Assembly (NCBI RefSeq): GCF_000143415.4 | Contig: NW_003314329.1 | Span: forward strand, 274,619-338,618 | Length of the DNA stretch: 64,000 nt | Reading direction: 5' to 3' | From: Selaginella moellendorffii | Taxonomy: Eukaryota; Streptophyta; Lycopodiopsida; Selaginellales; Selaginellaceae | In this document: positions 37,540-47,984 of the stretch, piece by piece | How positions within the stretch are numbered: position 1 is the stretch's first letter | Layout: each line of letters begins with the position of its first letter | Position numbers and translations under genes: made by a program | The notes under the pieces: model-generated | What the model saw: only the letters and a program-made list of their open reading frames with translations | Database searches by the model: none | Told to the model about the DNA's origin: nothing

Positions 37540-37578
37540 AGCCCTAGTCCTAAACAAAATATTAGGGTTTATAAGGAC

Positions 37579-39258
37579 ATGGACTGGGGGGAGTGTGTGT
37601 CTAAGGCAGTGCTGGAGCGCTACAAGTGCTTGCCAAAGAAAGGGAAGCCACAGGGCGGTGAATACACAGTTCTCGGAGCATTCTTAGTCTCCGATTGCAA
37701 TTCGTCAATAGGTATAGATTAAATGGTTTACACGATTGTTCCAACGATTCGATTCAGCTTCTTTGCGAGTGATTGCATTGGGAACTGGGACCAAATGCCT
37801 GGGAGGCTCTCAACGCAGCCTTGCTGGCGACACAATCAACGATTGCCATGCCGAAGTGATCGCTAGGAGAACACTGCTCAAGTAAGTTATCCCGTTCTTC
37901 ATATATATTATCACGCGCAATGCAGGCTTTTATACACGGACATCGGGTCTTTTGTAGATGAGGGGCAAGATTCTCGTTCTAAGTTTTTCAAGAGGGATGA
38001 TAATGGCAGACTGCGTATGCGTCCAGAGATTCGACTCCATCTCTACATCAGCCAGTCACCTTGTAAGCCTTACTATCTCTTTGATCATCTGGTTCTTCCA
38101 CTCTATCTCTTTGATCATCCGGTTCTTCCACTCTATTTCTTTGATCATCTGGTTCTTCTATACTATAGATCTTTGATCATCCGGTTCTTCCATACTATAG
38201 ATCTTTGATCACCCGGTTCTTTCTACTTGATAGGTGGAGACGCATGCATCTTAGGAGTTGATCCTGGCGCCGGAGAAGACGATCACACTGAATTTTGCTG
38301 CACGACGGGGGCAAAGCTGGTGTCTACACAAGTTCACTCGGAACAAAGCCTGCAGACAACGGGCATGCTTAGGCGAAAGCCTGGCCGGGGAGATGCCACT
38401 TTTTCTATGAGTTGTAGCGACAAGATCGCAAGATGGAACGTTTTGGGAGTTCAAGGTGAGTCTGGATTTCCTCCATCCCTATGGCTCCTGGATCAAACAC
38501 TGTTTGTAGGAGCTCTCTTGTCCTTGTTCCTCAACGAACCAGTATACATCTCGACGATTACTGTTGCTAGGAGCACGAAAGCATCGCCACTGGTTTCCGA
38601 CCTGGCGTGCATAGAGGCCCTGCAAAGAGCTACTTTCGGCCGGCTGTGCTCAGTGGCACGGAATCTAGAAGCTCCCTACAGACTCAACCAGGTAAGACTT
38701 TGTGAAGTGCTTTTGTAATCTTCGTATGCAGCCAGTGATTTGGCTGGCACCAACACCTCCGGAGGATTACATGCTCTATCCAAGTGGATTGGCCTGCGGG
38801 TTTGGCTTTCACTCCGAGGCAGCATATGTGATGCTATCGTTCCCTGTTTAGATATTCGATCAGCTGGGACTCGTCCGGCTCCCACGAGGTTGTCATTGGA
38901 ACAACGGGAAGGAAGCAAGGTGCTGCGGGCAAAGGAGCGTTGTTGCCAGCTACAGAATCAAAGCTCAACAGGTTAGACAAAGAAGAAGATCACTCCATAC
39001 TGAAAAGCTTTCGTTTTTCTTCCTCAGGAAGTCATTGGGGAGATCATTTAGACACCTGTTGACGCATTTCTTCCCTGGCTTGGCTTGCAGCAACTACTTG
39101 GAGTGCAAAGTAAAGCATCCTAGTCTTCTGACTCACAGCTTCTTATCTTTTTTATTTTCTTGCAGAAGTTAGCACTAACATATTTGGAAGCCAAAGAGAT
39201 TCTCCTTCATCTTAATTCACCTTTTGGTGGGTGGCTGTCGAACACCTTAGAAAAGTAA
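37579..39258 (+). CDS. ADAT1: tRNA-specific adenosine deaminase 1 (A37 of tRNA-Ala)
   Basis: This nuclear/cytosolic enzyme converts adenosine 37 to inosine in tRNA-Ala. Nine exons (37579-37711, 37770-37881, 37926-38062, 38234-38455, 38510-38691, 38732-38799, 38852-38971, 39028-39109, 39166-39258) encode 382 residues, normal for plant TAD1. The deaminase zinc site is visible as CHAEVIARR (His and proton-shuttling Glu) and SPCGDAC, with a second cysteine in KIARWNVLG context. Other matches are [39 protein letters not shown] and [19 protein letters not shown]. Intron three is unusually long because of a minisatellite. The gene converges on a broken kelch gene. Confidence 0.92.
38075..38229 (+). 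repeat. Intronic minisatellite in ADAT1
   Basis: About five copies of a 28-31 bp unit built on CTTTGATCATCTGGTTCTTC fill intron three. The copies vary at a few positions (CATCTGG, CATCCGG, CACCCGG). The unit is pyrimidine-rich. Confidence 0.85.
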
Positions 39259-39304
39259 TACCAATTTAGCTTTGTGACAGTTTTAGTTAGATGAATTTAG
39301 ACAA

Positions 39305-40050
39305 TCAGCCTTGTATCTTTCCATCAAGCTTGAAAACCTCTACGTCTAAGACTATTGGATCGCTGCTGAAAGGCACGCTGAGCTTGTAAGCCACCACGAC
39401 CTTGGCTTCCAAGCAACCCTCGACGGTTGGATCACTGTCACAACTTTGGAATTCTTCGAAATTGCCCAGATGTTCTTCTAGCAACTCACAACACGGAACA
39501 AAATCTTGTCATCGCTGGAAGAAGCGTTCGTCAGCTGGAGTGCCTCCCATGGCTTCTTGGCACGTTCGTATCTTCGCAACAACGATTCAGCCCTGTCGGC
39601 TTTGTAGATCCGGTTGGAGTGCACAAAGCAGGGGTGCCCTTGCAATCCAAGGATGTCTTGCCACTTCCCAGGAATGATCTTGTGTGGAGTTGCTCCTACA
39701 CCATCACTTGAGCTCACAACCATCTTGTTGCGATCGACAACGAGGGCCATGGGAACGGCTATGGTCTCCAGTGATGGTGACGATGGGAGAGGATCCCAGA
39801 TCCTCCATTGGATTGTATACCTCAGCGTTTGGTTCCTCACCCTTATGGTTGCCACCCCTGACGTAGAGCTGACCCTCCAGGACACAGCATTGCGCTCGAT
39901 CTCGGTGCCATGGTGCTCCATTGATTTGCATGACTGTCGAAGACTGTCACTGATTTCCCAAATGCCCCAAGAAGGTACTGCCTTGCCATGTGTCCGGTGG
40001 AGGAAGAATCATCCACGCTTTCTTGGTGCTACTGGGATTTAATGCAACGA
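39305..40050 (-). pseudogene. Kelch-repeat protein pseudogene, 5'-truncated
   Basis: Reading down the - strand one finds AWMILPPPDTWQGSTFLGHLGN, a stop, then the kelch-like VLEGQLYVRGGNHKGEEPNAEVYNPMED. After a frame change comes DPLPSSPSLETIAVPMALVVDRNKMVV and KADRAESLLRRYERAKKPWEAL. A further frame change leads to LEAKVVVAYKLSVPFSSDPIVLDVEVF and a stop at 39305. This is the C-terminal part of a plant kelch (possibly F-box) protein with at least one stop and two frameshifts. The 5' part is lost at the border with AT-rich repeats. Confidence 0.65.
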
Positions 40051-40189
40051 TTGAAAACTCTGAAGTTCAATTATGATTCTGGGGCTTGGACTTGCTATGG
40101 CAGTGTTTCTCACTCACCTTGCCGGCACATATGTTGTTGTTTTGAAAGTAAGAACGTAAATGGTTCCAACGAATATTCTCCCACTTTGG

Positions 40190-43100
40190 AGAAAGTCTCA
40201 GCTTATTTTACCCTTTTTCATTTTCTTTGGCCGAAGATTAGATTTATACATATTTCTTCTTTCTCCTTTTCCTTTTCTACACAGTAACTATAGCATATGT
40301 GAGTGGTAGTATATTATAAAATATCCAGAATTGTTCATTTTTCATTTGAAAATCCAAATCCATGGTGGACCTAGCCACATAGATAAGTATTCAGGATTAA
40401 CATGGACCCAAGCCCATATTAAATTAGATTACAAGGTTAATATGGACCCATGCTTAGATTTCTTCTTTTTCAAAAAGACATTATTAATGAGTGGTTCCAA
40501 TCTCCATTAAAATTATTGGTTTGATAACAAAGTGACATTTTTTAAAATGATTTATAAGAAACCAAAGAAAATTACTTAATAAATGATCCATTAGAATTCA
40601 AATATAAAAAAAAGGCCCATGAACAAAAGTGTACTCTCCTTTTCAATTGATTAAAGGTTTTTGGATATATAGAATTTATATTTGATATCAACTCTACATT
40701 ACAAATTAAAATTGACATTTGGTGGTCCAAGCCACAATTTGCCCCACTCTCTAAACACACCCCTTAGGATTGTCGTAATATGGGAAAAGCTGAAAGACAC
40801 TGAATTTCATATATTTTTGGAAAAGGAAATTTATATAATTTAATCCTACTAAACCATTTTTCAAGTCTTTCTCTTTAGTCTTAACAGTTTTAATGGAGAT
40901 TGAAATTATTGGGTTGATGAGCATTCAAGATTGACATGGACTCATGCCCATATTAAATCATGAGATTAATATGGACGTACACCTATAGTATATCAGATTT
41001 CTTCTTCTTCTTTAACAGATATTATTAATGGGTGGATCCAATCTTTATTAGAACTATTGATTTAATAGCAAATTTATATTCTTAAAAATAATTATCATAA
41101 TGCTATTGATGGGTGGCTCTAATCACCATTGGAACTATTAATTTGATGATAGTAAATTAATATTCCTGAAAAAAATTGTAACAGTAAACAATAAAATATA
41201 AAATTTTGAGTTTAAACTTTTTGGGAAATTATTTAGCTTAGACATTTCCCATGAACAGCATAATATAAGCAACTAAAAAAAACAACTCAAGAGATGATAT
41301 ATAAGGTTCAAATATAGAGGGAAAGGGCTTAGAGTGCACCTCTTTTCCAATTAGTTGAGGGTCTTGAGATACTTAGATTCTTGGTTTAAATAGTACTAGG
41401 TTAAATGACTTTCTAAGAAGTTCAAATACACCTAGGTATCTAATCTAAAAGATATTTAACTCTATATATTTTAACATCCTTGGAAAAAAATTCAAATATT
41501 TTAATCACAATAAACCATTTCTCAAGCCTTTCTCTTTGGTTGTTTATACAAGATCAATAATTGTTATAAAAAACCTAAACCTGTGTTGTCTCATTACTGC
41601 CGATGAAGTGGAGCTCTCCTCCACCATATGCATAAAATTTTTTATATCATCATAAAGGCTTCCTTAAGAGTTCTATCATCCCACAAAATATTGATGGCAA
41701 CCATTTGGAATGCAAATAGATGTAAATTCAAAGTTTTAACATAATTGTTGCAAATTATTAATAGTAGTATGTTCCAGATCAATATTGTTAAAAATGCTAG
41801 TGAAGTGCTAGATAAAAAAATTCAAAGGATCAGTCTTCTTAAAAAGAGTAGAGAGAGATATATATAAGACTAAAATCCCTAAGTCCCAAAATAGAGCTAA
41901 ATATATGCCATGTGGTAGTGGTTGAAGCAGAAGTTTAATAAGTGTAATACATTTAAACCAAAAGCTCAAACAAAGAATTATTAACTTATGGAAGTGTTGA
42001 GACCAAGTTTGACATCAAATCCAAGACTAGGTCCGAATTTGAATCTAAATCCAAAACCGAAACTGAGTCCAAGTTTGAGAGTAAAAGACTAAAGCAATCA
42101 TTTCCCAGAGTTTAATAAGTCCTTATGGCAAAGGGAAGACTCTAGGGGAACAAGTGTGGCTAAGAAAAGTTAGTGTGAGCAAAGAAGGTTATACCCATAT
42201 GTTAGATAATGATATAGGAGACATGAACTAGGGCGACAAGCTAGATGGCTAGCCTCCTCACTAATTCCATAAATAGTGATTCCAACATTATGAAATCCAA
42301 ATATATTGATGGAAAAATGAGGTGACTTAGTGAAGTGTTTAAGAATAAACTCTAGCTCTTCTAGGACATCAAATGGTTAATACTCCCAATCCAAAGGATA
42401 TCTTATATAACTTATAAAATCTCACTCTAGCCATAAGGTTGAGCCACCTTAGTGGCAAAAGGTGGGGAAAATAGCTATAAAGTTCATATTGGTCCATAGT
42501 GTTTCAAAATGTTATTATAAAGTGATCTTGAAGTTCTCCTCGAGTTGCATCATTCTACAAGCAATCATTAGTTGCAAAGCAACCAACAATCACTCTTCAA
42601 CTTGCCTTTCATAATACCGGAATAATCCTTTTGCTAAATAATCAAGAGCATGGTTACGTGGTAAGGAAATCTTAGAAGTTAGTGAAACTTAATAGATAGG
42701 TTTTTGGGCCCTAACCTAGTGGCAGTTTTAGCGAGCACTAATGTGTATGGAAGGATTTGATGGGAATTAAAAAAAGGATATTAAAGGATGGTGTTCCTTT
42801 ATATTTTGAGGCATCCTAAAGATGCTAAAATGTTGTTATAAAATTACCACTTATTGGATAGATGGTTTAGTTTTGGAGAAACAAACCATAATATATGTGG
42901 TTTTAGAATATGACAATGAGGATAGATATAGTTTTAGTATAAGAGGTTTTATATATATTTTTCAATTAGTATTATTATATTTGTATCATGTTCTTTCATT
43001 TTGCAATGTCTTATGCCATAGGAAGCACTTCATTTAAGCTTTTGCATCTAATTATGAGGCATAAATCCCTAAGCCCCAAAGTGGAGTTAAAAGGGTGAAG

Positions 43101-43610
43101 TTAATACATATTAAATATATATTTATGTATGTCAAATATTAATTTTTTGCAAATATTTAAATGTTAGCCTCTCAAAATATCCATTATATAATGCTATTTT
43201 GGTCATGATATTCAATTCAATGCCAAAATTATTTTCTATATAATATTAAGAGAGAAGGGAAAATGATGAAAAACTATTAATAAAGACAATAGAAAATAAT
43301 TGAACACTTCTTTAGTCAAACCTTAAACTAATCTAGGATGAGTTACTGGATGCCCATTTATATATATGGCTATTGGGTTCAAATATTATGAGTAGAAATG
43401 TGAGATTTGATTCCTATAGTAGACAATGGTGGCAAAATATACTTTAGTAAACGTAGAAAGATGGTGTCATTATCTAGTTCGCAACATTTGCTTGCTTTTT
43501 TTCAGTTCCACGAAAATTCTCCCTGGAGCTTATGTCTGATCTAGCGTAGCAAGTGCATACATAGGGATGTAAGGTTATGCTACATTGATTGTTCTCATAT
43601 CTTTATAAAA
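40190..43610. repeat. AT-rich decayed repeats, including old copies of LTR family B
   Basis: The region is strongly AT-rich and has no real gene. Blocks recur at a spacing of about 530 bp: 40386-40560 resembles 40918-41100 (core CATGGACYCAWGCCCATATT). 40608-40680 and 41285-41450 resemble the LTR at 55008-55201 (for example TTCAAATATAGAGGGAAAGGG at 41296 and 55056). Differences are mostly G/C to A/T, as expected of old methylated repeats. Confidence 0.6.
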
Positions 43611-43627
43611 ACACAGAGGATAAATGA

Positions 43628-44979
43628 CTAGCTAGAACTATTACGGTTTGTAGCAAGAGCTCTCTCTCCTTCAAACAATCTCTTGTGGACTCTAGCAAAC
43701 AAAGATGGCTGCGGGCCGCAACTGTTGTCAGTCATCTTGAAGTTGTCAAAATCCAAGCCGACTTTAGCAGCAGCAAGCCGCAGCTCTGGGAAATTGGACT
43801 TGGGGAGGCTTGAACTCCGTGTGTAGACGACGGCCCCACCATAGCCGTCCCATGCATCGTTGGACCCATTGTAGTACACGAACACGTAGTCATCCGGTTG
43901 GTTGTTGAGCCGGGCGGAGATGATGAACCTGCACCAATCAATCCGTCAATTTTTCATATAGGATTCGCAGCTATGTTGGCAATCGCACACCGGACCTACA
44001 CACACCGAAGCTTTGGAAGCTTGCGAAACACTCACCAATCGTCTTTGTAATTGAGGTACTCGTTGTCATGATTGGACAGCACACCCGGGCGTTTGGGATT
44101 CTTCTGCACGAAATTTTGCATCGCGTTGCGTGTGATGAAACCGCCGTCGGGGGTGGTCACCCTCCACGTCAGTTTTCCGGTGAGCTTGTGGGGACTGGCC
44201 GAGAACTCATGGACTTGGCAATCGTAGAGATCGAACAGGGGGTTGAGACCGCTGGTGATATACCATGTGCCTGTGAAGTCTTGGGTGTTGAACTTTTCCA
44301 CCAAAGCGCAGTCTGGAGGTACCGGGTAGGAGCCGTCGTTGGCACTTTGAGGGATGCACTTTTTTTTGCTCAGGAGGCATGTGTTGAATTCCTCTACGGC
44401 CTTGTTCTGGAAAATGTCTCCGCATCTGACCTATGTTCCGATACAAAATGAGAGAACAGAAACAGAGTGAGCAACTTTAAATCAAATAATACCTGGCAAT
44501 TCAAGTCTCCTGGGCTGCAAGTTTCCAGACAAACTAAATTGGCAGCGCATGAAGGATCTCCCACGCATCGAACCAGCTCGGATCTGAAGAACATGCACAA
44601 CTATGAGATCAGGTGGATTCAAAATAAACAGTGGAACCCAGCAAATGAGGAGGGGAGCACAACAGCACCTGCATCCACCCAGAAGACATTTCCATGTTTT
44701 TTGAGCAGTCTCGATGTCCAGAGCTCCAGCATGGTTTGCTTGCAAGAGCAAACACGTCCCCAGGAGCAAGCCCAATGCATTGACTTTGAATCCCGGTCCG
44801 GTACTTGTCGTTGTTACATTCTTCACACTTCGTACAAGCGGGGGCGGAGCCGTGGTACTGACAATCATCTTCTCGCTCTTCTTCCCGCATAGCAGCTTCC
44901 TGCTCTTCACATTCGGCCCAGTACTGGTTGTTGCCACTCTTCGAACAAGCCCATGCGGGGTCGTGGTACTGGCAAACAT
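43628..44979 (-). CDS. VDE: Violaxanthin de-epoxidase, lacking the usual acidic C-terminal domain
   Basis: This thylakoid-lumen lipocalin enzyme reduces violaxanthin to zeaxanthin in high light, using ascorbate. Four exons (44669-44979, 44493-44583, 44036-44430, 43628-43928) encode about 365 residues. After a transit peptide with a hydrophobic lumen-targeting stretch ([12 protein letters not shown]) comes the cysteine-rich domain ([31 protein letters not shown]). The lipocalin core follows: [67 protein letters not shown] and TDNSCGPQP. Typical VDE then has a long glutamate-rich tail that binds the membrane at low pH; here the frame stops after [12 protein letters not shown]. The frame upstream of 44979 is open to about 45081 but has no ATG. 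It lies 320 bp downstream of beta-carotene hydroxylase on the same strand. Confidence 0.9.
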
Positions 44980-45045
44980 CTGCTCCTTCTTCTCCCTCTT
45001 CAAGCCGCAGCTACTCTTTTCATTCAAGTTGCAAGCGACCGCCTT
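44815..45045 (-). repeat. Tandem duplication of about 115 bp in VDE exon 1
   Basis: Two adjacent copies encode similar transit-peptide segments: [20 protein letters not shown] and [23 protein letters not shown], each preceded by a CGxKxEK-type sequence. The + strand blocks GGGGTCGTGGTACTGGCAAAC and GGAGCCGTGGTACTGACAAT show the DNA similarity. Confidence 0.7.
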
Positions 45046-45401
45046 GCAGCGATACGTTTTAGAAAGCCTCCTCACAAACAAGGGAGCGACCCGAGATGGA
45101 CGTGCGCGGGGCGTGGGACACTGCTCTTCCTTCCTCCTCCTACAGGGTTACAAAGTCCGTGGTTTGGTCCGAGCTGCGTACAAATCTTGCTAGGACAGAG
45201 TCTTTTTCTCGATATGACATTGGGTTGTGGGCCATTTCATTCATTAATGCGGCCCACCCGCCAGGATGTTCTTAGAAAAACGCACGTTTTCCATGTACGA
45301 TAGTTTGAAGACCCGGTGTCAGCTTTAACACATAGGGTTGATTTGCAGTCGCTTTTTCTATAAAGTAATAATAAAAAAATCTTTTTCGTTGCTACAATCT
45401 A

Positions 45402-46525
45402 TTATTTTTTATGGTGACGACTTGACACCAGCTTCTCCAGCTCCAATTCTCCACCAACGGCTTCCAGCTCCTATCAGGGCCATGAATCCGTCAAAAGTTT
45501 GGTTTCCAGTCTCTCGCTCACCTTTAGCCCCAGGAACAAACCGTACGGAACGCCATCAAACAGATTGGCATGGTGAATCTGAGTGGAAGGTTTGATGGTA
45601 AATCTAGAGCTGAATGATTTATGGACAAACCTGGTGAGCAGCAGCTACCTTCCGAAAATATGGCACATCGGCCAGTGGGCCAACTGAAAACCGTTGGTGC
45701 ACCAGGCCGTCGTGAACAAACATGTAGGCCATCCCGAAGATGGTGATGCCCAGGCCCTGACGTGATATGCAATATTTTCAAAGTTACAAGAAATGCTTCT
45801 ATTACTTACTGCTCCAAAGCACAGGCCAGGAAGGAGTCCTTCGTGGGAGAATCCGTAAGACATGAGAGCTATCGCGGGGACTGCGTTCACAATGGCAAAA
45901 ACATCGTTGACCTCAAATGGACCTTGGCGAGGGAGATGATGAGACTGTTGTAGAGAGACTCGTGGCAATTTAACTGTCCGAAAATTTGTTTGTGCGTTAC
46001 CTTGTGCATGCTCCACAAGCAAGAGTGCCATAGCGCTTTGTGTGCCCATCTAGCCCAAAACTCCATGCCCACCTGAGAAACAGAATAAAATCAATCTTGA
46101 ACAGCAGCTTTGAACATACTCACAGCTGCACCTAATGCCAAAGACACGGTACCAAGGATTTCCAGAGCAGGCAATTCACTGCTGCCTTTCTGAACATAGT
46201 TAAAGATTCTCTTTTGTGATCAAGCCTGTGTGTGTCAGAGTTCACATACCTCCTGCATTTGCCACACGAATCTGTAACACGCAGCTCCAATGCTGAGACC
46301 ACCAATCAATGTGCTTGAGGCAACAGCAGCGAACAAATATGTTGTGCGCTCTGCTTTCTTCTTCTTTGTTGCATCTTGCTTCTTGCAAGTACGAGATTGC
46401 CCATCCTCCGACATTGACGCACCCAATACAATCGCTTTCGACTTCGGCCTTCTCAGGGATTTGCGCAATGGCGGGAGAGAAAGGAGCCCGCGAGGAATGA
46501 ACGACGAACAAGGCACTAGCGCCAT
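45402..46525 (-). CDS. BCH: Beta-carotene hydroxylase (non-haem di-iron)
   Basis: This plastid enzyme hydroxylates the beta rings of beta-carotene to make zeaxanthin. Seven exons (46250-46525, 46124-46189, 46001-46072, 45810-45944, 45631-45756, 45522-45578, 45402-45470) encode 266 residues. Its histidine clusters match the family: HKALWHSCLWSMHKSHH, HEGLLPG in a conserved loop, HDGLVHQRF and AAHQIHH. VPYGLFLGLKELEAVGG gives the characteristic end. The last intron (51 bp) was placed because read-through would give an early stop. The N terminus up to about residue 60 is a transit peptide, followed by the first membrane segment. The first ATG at 46525 was used; a TTG five codons upstream was ignored. 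VDE is the next gene downstream on the same strand. Confidence 0.92.
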
Positions 46526-46669
46526 CGAAGCTGCTGCCAATTCAGATGCATGGGTAAACCCAGCGGATACTTAGAATTCTAAAAGATAGGATCTCCGTCT
46601 GTTTGAAGGTCCCTTGGAATATTTACAACTTCATTTTGCTTTAATCCCCCCTGCACACTCCAATTCTCG

Positions 46670-46930
46670 TTGTCTCCTGGTGAGGCGATTGCGAGACATG
46701 AATCCAAACCAGGCCGGGATCGCCAATTCGAAGCAGGTCCTCCAGGCGTGCGAGAACGACGGAGAGGAACCCGTTTGTGGTGTGGGGAGCAACGTTTACG
46801 CCCATCTACGCGGGCGGTGTCGTGCCCCTGCTGCGCTGTGCGGTTCGTGCCGGAGGTGGCCGGGCAGATTTGCAGCGTTTGTGACTTGGCGGTGGTGGAT
46901 GCTGTGTGCTGGTCATTAAGCGGGGGAGGA
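46670..46930 (+). pseudogene. Fragment of the alpha-COP C terminus (inverted relative to the 28.5-kb copy)
   Basis: The + strand reads RRLRDMNPNQAG, then NSKQVLQACENDGEEP. After a frame change it reads VRFVPEVAGQICSVCDLAVV. This is the alpha-COP C terminus, without introns in this stretch, broken by frame changes. Sequence on both sides is shared with 27.9-28.96 kb. Confidence 0.7.
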
Positions 46931-46969
46931 TTGTGCGCCATTCCCAAAGTTCGTGGATTCTACCATCAC

Positions 46970-47330
46970 CAAAGATTCAAACAAGATAGCGCGAATGGGC
47001 ATATGCAGAAGCCACCGCGAGTGTCTTTCAGAATTCTTTGGAATCCTTCCAGAAACATCTTCTTTTTTTGTTGCATTATACCCCGGATTAATTCCTCCCT
47101 TGTGACGCAGCACACGCCAATTCTCGTTGTCTCCCATCTCACACAAGACGACACACGCTGGAGCGAATATACAATACTCGTCATCTAAAAGCCCCAGCCC
47201 CAGCCCCTCTCTTCTCTCCCTGGTTTTGCTTTCTCAGTGCTCTCGCTACTTTCTTTTTCTCCCTGGTTTTGCTTTCTCAGTGCTGTCGCTGGTTTCCTTT
47301 TCTCCCTGGTACGTGGAGGTAGAGATTTTG
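46970..47330 (+). repeat. Repeat unit with 47-bp tandem copies, inverted copy of 27905-28300
   Basis: From 47215 the block TCTCCCTGGTTTTGCTTTCTC recurs at a spacing of about 47 bp, with a third partial copy. The upstream blocks AATTCCTCCCTTGTGACGCAG and CAATTCTCGTTGTCTCC match the - strand near 28.2 kb. Confidence 0.7.
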
Positions 47331-47980
47331 TAGCTCTCATTCAAAGAAAATCAGCGGACCAGCTCTGGCTGGGAGCACAAGCACAAGAGGTTTGATGATG
47401 AAAAAAATGTATTATCTGCCACCGTTGTTTCTGGCTGCTGCTGTTGGCGAGCAGAAGTAGGAGCCAAGGCAGCCAACCAAAACGGCCAAGGCAGCGTGAT
47501 GTGAGGTTTCGCTACCGCTTCTACCTGTGAATTCTTTCCTCATGTTGGAATAGAACTTGAGATTCCTCTTCTTTTCTAGGCTACTGATAATCACTCTCGC
47601 TTGTAAATTCTTAGCTTCCTAGCTTCCTCGTCTGTACCTGATAATCGCAGGAATGGAATCGCTATTTTCCCCTTGAAAACTTCGAAGAAATGCGCATTGG
47701 AGCAACTCGCGCACCAGAGTTTCAAGAATCGCTTTTCATTTCAGATTCTGGGCGTTAGAAGCCCATTTCTCTCATGATTCTCTTGAAACAATATTCATTC
47801 CATAGCTAAAATTAAATAACAGTGAAAGCACAAAGAAAGAATAAAAATTTCCCGATCACGGCGCTTCGATCTGCGAAGATTTTGGTGATTATTCACAGTG
47901 TCTCGAGGATATTTGTGATATTTGTTTGGCGGGTGAAGACCTCGATCATGACTTCTCGCGGCACATCTGGCACGAGCAGC
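47331..47980. other. Intergenic, nothing recognised
   Basis: Between the repeat unit and the alpha-COP pseudogene. A 60-residue - strand frame at 47412-47594 has no recognisable content. Confidence 0.4.
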
Positions 47981-47984
47981 TACG

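Noticed and set aside
38075..38229. CRISPR-like array of regularly spaced repeats
   Set aside because: The units abut without unique spacers, vary in sequence, and lie in a eukaryotic intron.
44980..45081. Longer VDE N terminus starting with TTG
   Set aside because: There is no ATG in this extension. The first ATG at 44979 was used, though a spliced leader exon cannot be excluded.
47412..47594. 60-residue open frame on the - strand
   Set aside because: It has no recognisable content, no splice context and lies among repeats.
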